Shown: positions 1 to 4,432 of the stretch, piece by piece
How positions within the stretch are numbered: position 1 is the stretch's first letter
Layout: each line of letters begins with the position of its first letter
DNA from: an uncultured Oscillospiraceae bacterium
GTDB lineage: Bacteria; Bacillota; Clostridia; Oscillospirales; Oscillospiraceae
Length of the DNA: 24,975 nucleotides
Assembly: GCA_934533005.1 (NCBI GenBank)
Contig: CAKTBC010000019.1
Coordinates: forward strand, 1 to 24,975
Direction: 5' to 3'
Made by a program: the position numbers and the translations under genes
The notes under the pieces: generated by a model
The model's input: the letters and a program-made list of their open reading frames with translations, nothing else
The model's database searches: none
What the model was told of the DNA's origin: nothing

Positions 1-233
1 CCGTAGGCCTCGTCGCCGAGGAACAGGGACGCCCACTGCTGGTTGGTCATCGCGGTGGTGCCGGAGTCGGAGAGCATGTCAACCGTCAGCATGCCGGCGG
101 GGAATGCGAACTCGTTGTAGTGTGTTGCCTTCAAAACGCGCTCACGCTGTTCGACCGTGACATCGGGAATGTCACGAACGGCGAACGTGAAGTGGTGGGG
201 AGCGGGGACATTCAGCGGATACTCTTTACTCAT
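1..233 (-). CDS. Beta-eliminating lyase (tryptophanase/tyrosine phenol-lyase family), N-terminal part
   Basis: Partial gene: it starts at ATG 233 and runs off the left edge, so only the first 77 or so residues are visible. A GGAGGT ribosome binding site sits 7-8 bases upstream of the ATG. The visible protein contains the family's N-terminal block, with a DSGT motif and a GDEAYG motif, as in PLP-dependent tryptophanases and tyrosine phenol-lyases. These cytoplasmic enzymes eliminate the side chain of Trp, Tyr or Cys through a 2-aminoacrylate intermediate, giving pyruvate and ammonia. The PLP lysine lies outside the window, so substrate cannot be assigned. It follows ridA on the same strand after a gap of about 107 bases and is probably cotranscribed with it. 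The family call is fairly secure; the choice between tryptophanase and tyrosine phenol-lyase is open. Confidence 0.8.
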   Translation of the reverse strand, partial: MSKEYPLNVPAPHHFTFAVRDIPDVTVEQRERVLKATHYNEFAFPAGMLTVDMLSDSGTTAMTNQQWASLFLGDEAY

Positions 234-340
234 AATACTGACCTCCATAATGTTGGCGCTTCGCGCCTTTTGTTTTGGAGATACCCCGGTCGTCGCGGCA
301 AAGCCTGCCGGCGCCTAGCGGACAGTATCGTGCGACAAGC

Positions 341-715
341 TTAAAGGACGGCGATGCACTCGATCTCAACGAGCGCGTCCTTGGGGAGACGGGCGACCTC
401 GACCGCGCTGCGCGCCGGGCAGGCGCCGGCAAAGAACGTGGCGTAAACGCCGTTCATGGCAGCGAAGTTGTTCATGTCGCTCAGGAAAACGGTAGTCTTA
501 ATAACGTTTTCCATGGTGGCTCCGGCGGCCGCGAGGACGGACTTGCAGTTCTCGAGAGACTGGCGGGTCTGCTCCTCGATCGTGGCGGGGAAGGCGCCGG
601 TGGCCGGGTCAAGGGGAAGCTGGCCGGACGTGATGATCAGGTTGCCCGCCTGGATGCCCTGCGAATAGGGGCCGATCGCCGCGGGTGCCTTCTCGGTGGA
701 AATAACGGTTTTCAA
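341..715 (-). CDS. ridA: RidA family enamine/imine deaminase
   Basis: A 124-residue protein of the Rid (YjgF/YER057c/UK114) family at its usual full length. RidA hydrolyses reactive 2-aminoacrylate and related enamines or imines to ketoacids, protecting PLP enzymes. The C-terminal signature PARSAVEVARLPKDALVEIE is intact, including the substrate-binding arginine at residue 102; the N-terminal IGPYSQ motif is present too. The start is TTG at 715 (TTG AAA ACC), with an AAGGAGGTG ribosome binding site at 726-734; no ATG lies in frame nearby. It is first in a minus-strand operon with the beta-eliminating lyase, whose intermediate is exactly the RidA substrate. A strong promoter at 746-774 reads into it, and it diverges from the PAS/HTH regulator. 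Confidence 0.93.
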   Translation of the reverse strand: MKTVISTEKAPAAIGPYSQGIQAGNLIITSGQLPLDPATGAFPATIEEQTRQSLENCKSVLAAAGATMENVIKTTVFLSDMNNFAAMNGVYATFFAGACPARSAVEVARLPKDALVEIECIAVL

Positions 716-745
716 TTCTGGTTTTCACCTCCTTGGTGTGAGAAT

Positions 746-774
746 AGTTTATCATCCAGCAGAAACAGTGTCAA
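746..774 (-). promoter_or_regulatory. Promoter of ridA-lyase operon
   Basis: On the minus strand the sequence reads TTGACA (774-769), a 17-base spacer, then TAAACT (751-746). This is a perfect -35 and a good -10. The expected start of transcription is near 739, so the 5' leader is very short and enters the ribosome binding site almost at once. That leaves no room for a TnaC-like leader peptide, so control must act on initiation. Confidence 0.75.
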
Positions 775-854
775 TATAAACCACAATTCTTTTCAGTGTC
801 TAAACGCGATTTTGTGTATAAGTCACAAATTTGCGCAAGCAATTCGCACGCATC

Positions 855-885
855 GAGAAATTTTCCTCTCGCAGTGAGAATTTTC
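855..885. promoter_or_regulatory. Candidate operator: direct repeats in divergent intergenic region
   Basis: GAGAAATTTTC (855-865) and GAGAATTTTC (876-885) are near-identical direct repeats whose starts are 21 bases apart, two helical turns. The second copy overlaps an imperfect dyad with downstream GGAAATT. They lie between the divergent ridA and PAS/HTH genes and upstream of the regulator's likely promoter (909-937), which fits a binding site for the divergently encoded regulator. The function is inferred only from position and spacing. Confidence 0.35.
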
Positions 886-908
886 CCGGAAATTGCCCCC
901 CTTTTTCC

Positions 909-937
909 TTGTCTTGGGCGTTTTGGTGTGGTAGTAT
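909..937 (+). promoter_or_regulatory. Probable promoter of the PAS/HTH regulator
   Basis: TTGTCT (909-914), a 17-base spacer, then TAGTAT (932-937); each hexamer matches the consensus at four of six positions. The predicted transcript starts near 944 and includes the GGAGAT ribosome binding site before the ATG at 973. Confidence 0.45.
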
Positions 938-972
938 GAGAATCACCGCACCCCGAAGGAGATACAAAAACC

Positions 973-1695
973 ATGACAGAGCAGCTTCTTTCGCAGTATA
1001 CAAGGCTGGTCGAGTTCCTCGGCCACGTTCTCGGGCCGGATTATGAGATCATTCTGCATGAAATTTTACCGGAGCAGAGCCGCGTTGCCGCGATCGCCAA
1101 CGGCGGCATCAGCGGGCGGGACGTCGGCGCGCCGATCACAAACGCAGCGCTGCGCATGATCATACAAAAACAGTATGAATCGAACAACTACATTATTAAC
1201 TATACCGGCCAGCTCTCGAACGGAAAAACGCTCCGCTCGAGCACGATGTTCATCAAGGACGGCGGAAAGCTCGTAGGGCTTTTGTGCATCAATTTTGACG
1301 ACAGCCGCTTCCACGAGATCAGCGACAGCATTCTCCGCCTGGTGCACCCGGACGATTTTGTCCACCACCACTATTTCCCCAGCGACGCACCCGCCAAGCA
1401 GCCGATGCAGCCGCAGCACGCCCCGGCACAGCCGGCGGAGCACTTCCAGTCGGACATGAACGGGCTGATGGAGGATCTGTTCGTGACCGTAACGAAGGAC
1501 ACCGGCGTACCGCTGCGGCGGCTGACGCAGGCCGAGCGCGCCGAGATCGTCGCACGGCTCTATGAGCAGGGAATGTTCGAGCTGCGCGGCGCAGTGCAGT
1601 TCACGGTGGATAAGCTCGGCTGCTCGCAGGCGAGCGTGTACCGGTATATTAAGAACGCCAAGGCGGCGGAAGAGGAAAAAAACGCCTCCCTCTGA
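973..1695 (+). CDS. YheO-like PAS and helix-turn-helix transcriptional regulator
   Basis: 240 residues with the two-domain layout of the YheO/DauR family. An N-terminal PAS_6 (YheO-like) sensor spans roughly residues 5-118. A Gln/Pro/Ala-rich linker covers about 130-160. A C-terminal HTH_22 DNA-binding domain spans about 175-233 and ends in the typical SVYRYIK recognition-helix segment. The start ATG at 973 is preceded by GGAGATACAAAAACC. The gene diverges from ridA and the lyase and is their likely regulator, probably responding to an amino acid or derivative; the ligand is unknown. The last codons and the stop lie inside a palindromic repeat (1685-1704), so the extreme C-terminus was probably rewritten by that element. 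Confidence 0.88.
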   Translation: MTEQLLSQYTRLVEFLGHVLGPDYEIILHEILPEQSRVAAIANGGISGRDVGAPITNAALRMIIQKQYESNNYIINYTGQLSNGKTLRSSTMFIKDGGKLVGLLCINFDDSRFHEISDSILRLVHPDDFVHHHYFPSDAPAKQPMQPQHAPAQPAEHFQSDMNGLMEDLFVTVTKDTGVPLRRLTQAERAEIVARLYEQGMFELRGAVQFTVDKLGCSQASVYRYIKNAKAAEEEKNASL

Positions 1696-1814
1696 CGAGG
1701 GAGGTGGCAAAATTGAAGATTTTTGACAGAGGGAGAGAAAGACTTTCGACGCGGAAAACGCCGGTTTTTCTCTCCCTCCGTTTCGTTTCGCTCGACAGCG
1801 CCCTCGTCAGAGGG
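1685..1814. repeat. Nested palindromic intergenic repeat
   Basis: A 130-bp nested palindrome. The outer arms CCCTCTGACGAGGG (1688-1701) and CCCTCGTCAGAGGG (1801-1814) are reverse complements. The left arm is itself a hairpin: CCTCCCTC (1685-1692), loop TGAC, GAGGGAGG (1697-1704). An inner 12-bp stem pairs 1729-1740 with 1767-1778. The element contains the stop codon of the upstream regulator and lies between two convergent genes, so it may act as a terminator, although no clean run of U follows. Its left part shares a hairpin-TGG-hairpin-GAC-GAGGG layout with the repeat at 4317-4373. Confidence 0.7.
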
Positions 1815-1846
1815 GGCCATAGCCGTGGTGCAAACGTGGATCAGAA

Positions 1847-3196
1847 TTATGCCGCTTTTTTCTTCCCGGCGGTGCGGAGGACGAAGCCGAGAACAAGGCC
1901 GGCCGCCGCGGGAATGAGCCAGAAGAGACCGATGCTGAAGAGCGGCAGGGATTCCTTGCAGAACGCGACAAGCCCGTTCACGTGCAGGAAGGCGCGCGCG
2001 CCGTCCGGCAGCGCGGCAAGGAGATCCAGCACCGCCGCGGCGAGCGTAAACGCCGTGACGGAGACGAACACGCGCTTATCGTATGCAAAAAAGTGGCCGA
2101 ACAGGCTCAGCAGCATGAGCGTGATGGTGAGCGGATAGAGGAACATGAGCACCGGCACCGAGTAGCCGATGATCATCGTGAGACCGATGTTCGTGATGAA
2201 GAGCGAAACAACGCTGAACACGATCGCCCACGCCTTATAGCTCATGGACTTCGGGAACAGGACGCGGAAGATCTCCGCGCAGCTCGTGACAAGGCCGATG
2301 GCGGTCTTGAGGCAGGCGAGCGTCACGGTGACGGCGAGAATGATCTGCCCGGCGGTGCCGAAATAGTACCCGGCGATGTCCGCCAAGGCAATGCCGCCGT
2401 TGGCGCTCACGGCGAATGCGCCGCGGCTCTGCGCGCCGATGATCGTCATGGCAAGATAGATGAGCCCCATGAACACGCAGGAGAACACGCCCGCGCGCAC
2501 GGTGTTGCCCGCGACGGCGGCATCGTGCTTGATGCCGAGATCGCGGATGACGCTCACGACGATCACGCCGAACGCAAGCGAGGCGAGCGCGTCCATCGTG
2601 TTATAGCCGTCCAGAAATCCGGCGGAGAAGGCGCTCGAAGCATACGCGCCCTCCGGCGCGACCGACGACACGGGCGCAAGGGGCTTTACAAGCGCCGTGA
2701 CGACGAGCGCAGCGAGGAACACGAGAAACAGCGGGTTGATGATCCGCCCGACCCATGTGAGGATCTTGCTCGGGCGCAGCGAGAAAAACAGCACGAGCGC
2801 AAAGAACACAACGGAGAATATGGCAAGCTCCGTTACCGCGCCGCCAGTGAGCAGCGGCTCCACGCCGATGGTAAAGCTCGTCGCGGCGCAGCGGGGGATG
2901 GCAAAAAGCGGCCCGATCGTCAGATACAGCGCGCAGGTGAAGAACACGCCGTACCCCTTCCCCACCCGGCTGCTCATGGCGAGCAGGTCATCGGAGCGGC
3001 TGATGCCGAATGCGGCCACGCCGACGAGCGGCAGACCTACCGCGGTGACAATGAAGCCGAGCGCCGCAATATAGGAGTTTGCGCCCGCGAGCTGGCCCAT
3101 GTGCACCGGGAAGATCAGGTTCCCCGCGCCGAAAAACAGCCCGAACAGCATGCTTGCCACGGCGATCAACTGCCGGAAATTCAATTTCTCTTTCAT
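1847..3196 (-). CDS. brnQ: Branched-chain amino acid carrier protein, BrnQ/LIVCS family
   Basis: 449 residues, usual for the LIVCS family of Na+-coupled leucine/isoleucine/valine symporters of the cytoplasmic membrane. The N-terminus has the family hallmark FGLFFGAGNLIFPV, followed by about twelve hydrophobic segments. The last segments end at a short basic tail (AGKKKAA). The start is ATG 3196, with GAGGG seven bases upstream. An upstream extension to 3352 is open but covers the promoter, so I reject it. A strong promoter lies at 3250-3278 and a 7-bp dyad (3215-3231) sits in the leader. It diverges from the membrane-bound XRE regulator and converges with the PAS/HTH regulator. Substrate specificity within branched-chain amino acids cannot be read from the sequence. 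Confidence 0.92.
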   Translation of the reverse strand: MKEKLNFRQLIAVASMLFGLFFGAGNLIFPVHMGQLAGANSYIAALGFIVTAVGLPLVGVAAFGISRSDDLLAMSSRVGKGYGVFFTCALYLTIGPLFAIPRCAATSFTIGVEPLLTGGAVTELAIFSVVFFALVLFFSLRPSKILTWVGRIINPLFLVFLAALVVTALVKPLAPVSSVAPEGAYASSAFSAGFLDGYNTMDALASLAFGVIVVSVIRDLGIKHDAAVAGNTVRAGVFSCVFMGLIYLAMTIIGAQSRGAFAVSANGGIALADIAGYYFGTAGQIILAVTVTLACLKTAIGLVTSCAEIFRVLFPKSMSYKAWAIVFSVVSLFITNIGLTMIIGYSVPVLMFLYPLTITLMLLSLFGHFFAYDKRVFVSVTAFTLAAAVLDLLAALPDGARAFLHVNGLVAFCKESLPLFSIGLFWLIPAAAGLVLGFVLRTAGKKKAA

Positions 3197-3214
3197 TTCT
3201 TTTCCCTCATACGA

Positions 3215-3231
3215 TGCAAAATTGTTTTGCA
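3215..3231. promoter_or_regulatory. Candidate operator dyad in brnQ leader
   Basis: TGCAAAA (3215-3221), loop TTG, TTTTGCA (3225-3231): a perfect 7-bp inverted repeat just upstream of the brnQ ribosome binding site. TTTTGCAAT occurs again at 3345-3353, near the expected transcript start of the divergent XRE gene. A shared binding site for that regulator is possible; no direct support. Confidence 0.35.
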
Positions 3232-3249
3232 ATTTAAAATGTAAAACCA

Positions 3250-3278
3250 ATTGTACATCTTTTCCAACACATAAGCAA
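3250..3278 (-). promoter_or_regulatory. Promoter of brnQ
   Basis: On the minus strand TTGCTT (3278-3273), 17 bases, TACAAT (3255-3250). Both hexamers are good matches at ideal spacing. The transcript would start near 3243 and carry the dyad at 3215-3231 in its leader. Confidence 0.65.
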
Positions 3279-3335
3279 GTCTTTTTCAGCAAAACATTTG
3301 TGTTTTTCTGGTGTACTTTTGCCGTGTTTTTCTGA

Positions 3336-3341
3336 TATAAT
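3336..3341 (+). promoter_or_regulatory. -10 element of the membrane XRE gene
   Basis: A perfect TATAAT at 3336-3341 on the plus strand, with no convincing -35 hexamer at 16-18 bases. The predicted transcript starts near 3348, giving a leader of about 98 bases that contains the T-box-like hairpin at 3358-3397. Confidence 0.45.
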
Positions 3342-3357
3342 AGGTTTTGCAATCCCC

Positions 3358-3405
3358 GGTTGCGAAAGTTCCAAGCCGGAATGGTGGCACCGCAACCGTC
3401 CCGAC
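3358..3405 (+). promoter_or_regulatory. T-box-like motif and hairpin in leader of XRE gene
   Basis: ATGGTGGCACCGC (3381-3393) matches the T-box core AGGGTGGNACCGC at all but one position and is followed by CGTCCC, as in many T-box antiterminators. GGTTGCG (3358-3364) can pair with CGCAACC (3391-3397), which would occlude the core. However, the leader is only about 98 bases long, with no visible specifier stem and no terminator before the ATG. It may be a remnant of a T-box or a chance match. Confidence 0.3.
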
Positions 3406-3446
3406 TGCCATACTGTTACCATCAAGTCCAAGGAGGATATTCCTTT

Positions 3447-4112
3447 ATGAATCTCGCAGGAAAGATTTTATACTGCCGGAAGAAGGCGGGGCTTTCGCAG
3501 GAAGCTCTCGCGGAAAAGCTTGGCGTGTCGCGGCAGGCGGTCAGCAAGTGGGAGACCGGCGATGCCGTGCCGGAGCTCTCGAAGCTCGTGCTGCTCGCGA
3601 AGGCATTTGATGTAACGACGGACTGGCTGCTCTCGGAGAGCGAGCCGGAGCCGGAAGAATCCCCGGAGCCGGAAATCCCGCCGGTGCCGGAGACTCCGGC
3701 ACAGAGCGGCAACTGGGTCGAGTCTATCCCCGGCGTGATCGGGCGGCTCATTCGGCGCTACGGCTGGCTCTACGGCGTATATACCGCGCTCGCGGGTCTC
3801 GGCTTCATCGTGATCGGCGCGATTGCGCGCGGCGTCAGCCTCAGCATGGAGCGCTCGTTCTTCGGCGGCATGGGCGGCATGAGCTCCTTCGGCGGATACG
3901 GCGGCTTCCCCGATTTTGCCGGGAGCGGCACCATCTGGTACGACAGCGCCGGGAACGTCATCTCCTCCCCGTTCGGCTCGTCCGGCGCGAGCGCCGGCTT
4001 TACGAACCCCGTCGCCGTCGTCGGCACGGTCGTCATCGTGATCGGTGTCGTGATGCTCATTGCGGGCGTTGTCCTCGCGGTGTATCTCAGGAAACGCGGA
4101 AGCACGAAGTAA
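3447..4112 (+). CDS. XRE-family helix-turn-helix protein with two membrane segments
   Basis: 221 residues. Residues about 4-60 form a Cro/C1-type HTH (LSQEALAEKLGVSRQAVSKWE, then DVTTDWLL). This is followed by a Pro/Glu-rich linker (about 63-90), a hydrophobic segment at about 108-130, a Gly/Ser-rich loop (about 137-180) and a second hydrophobic segment at about 188-213 ending in RKRG. The N-terminus must be cytoplasmic to bind DNA, so the Gly-rich loop would be outside or within the membrane surface. The start ATG 3447 has AAGGAGG at 3430-3436. It diverges from brnQ. Membrane-tethered XRE proteins of this plan are common in Clostridia, but their signals are unknown. Function beyond DNA binding is not assigned. 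Confidence 0.85.
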   Translation: MNLAGKILYCRKKAGLSQEALAEKLGVSRQAVSKWETGDAVPELSKLVLLAKAFDVTTDWLLSESEPEPEESPEPEIPPVPETPAQSGNWVESIPGVIGRLIRRYGWLYGVYTALAGLGFIVIGAIARGVSLSMERSFFGGMGGMSSFGGYGGFPDFAGSGTIWYDSAGNVISSPFGSSGASAGFTNPVAVVGTVVIVIGVVMLIAGVVLAVYLRKRGSTK

Positions 4113-4123
4113 GACTTTACTCC

Positions 4124-4192
4124 GGGCGGAGCAAGCCCCGCCCCTACGGGCACAGCTTGGAATTCCTGTAGGGGCAGGGCTCTACTCCGCCC
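4124..4192. repeat. Imperfect inverted repeat, GC-rich
   Basis: The left arm at 4124-4150 (GGGCGGAG, then CCCCTAC) and the right arm at 4165-4192 (GTAGGGG, then CTCCGCCC) are imperfect inverted copies of about 27 bases around a 14-base centre. It follows the XRE stop by 11 bases. It resembles the small non-coding palindromes scattered in gut Clostridia genomes; no coding potential is seen. Confidence 0.6.
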
Positions 4193-4196
4193 GCCA

Positions 4197-4299
4197 GGAA
4201 CCCGCTCTCGTCAAAGGGGGCAGAAACATGGAAGGAGAACCTCTCAGTCACGGCGCTGTGCGCCGTGCCAGCTCTCCTATAAGCCGAGCCAAGCGGGTT
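4197..4299. repeat. Inverted-repeat element with internal hairpin
   Basis: GGAACCCGCT (4197-4206) and AGCGGGTTCC (4290-4299) are perfect 10-bp inverted ends of a 103-bp unit. Inside is a perfect 8-bp hairpin (CACGGCGC, loop TGT, GCGCCGTG) flanked by an outer GGAG/CTCC pairing. No gene is present. This has the look of a small MITE-like or structured repeat. Confidence 0.5.
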
Positions 4300-4316
4300 C
4301 CCGGAATACTTACTTG

Positions 4317-4373
4317 CCTCCCCTAACAGGGGAGGTGGATTTTGCCGCAGGCAAAAGACGGAGGGGTTTTCCC
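4317..4373. repeat. Short hairpin repeat, same family as at 1685
   Basis: A hairpin CCTCCCCT-AAC-AGGGGAGG is followed by TGG, a second hairpin TTTTGCC-GCA-GGCAAAA, then GACGGAGGGG. The layout is the same as at 1685-1735 (hairpin, TGG, A/T-rich hairpin, GACAGAGGGAG), although the sequences differ in detail. With 4124-4192 and 4197-4299 it fills almost all of the 320-base gap between the XRE gene and the cohesin gene. Confidence 0.55.
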
Positions 4374-4383
4374 CGGTTATTAT

Positions 4384-4416
4384 GAAAAACGCTCTGCCCG
4401 ATGTTGGGCAGAGCGT
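4384..4416 (-). terminator. Terminator of the dockerin-cohesin operon (bidirectional)
   Basis: A perfect 9-bp stem GCTCTGCCC (4391-4399) / GGGCAGAGC (4406-4414) with a 6-base loop. Read on the minus strand it is followed by GTTTTTC, a typical intrinsic terminator just after the cohesin gene stop. On the plus strand it is followed by GTTTTC and could also end the XRE transcript. Confidence 0.85.
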
Positions 4417-4432
4417 TTTCTTATGTAAGGAT

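Noticed and set aside
811..829. TTTGTG-N7-CACAAA dyad as a CRP-type site
   Set aside because: The centre is seven bases rather than six, so the TGTGA-N6-TCACA pattern is not met. It is a plain dyad without a candidate protein.
1982..3244. 420-residue plus-strand open frame opposite brnQ
   Set aside because: Extremely charged Arg/His/Glu sequence, antisense to a clear LIVCS transporter. A shadow frame.
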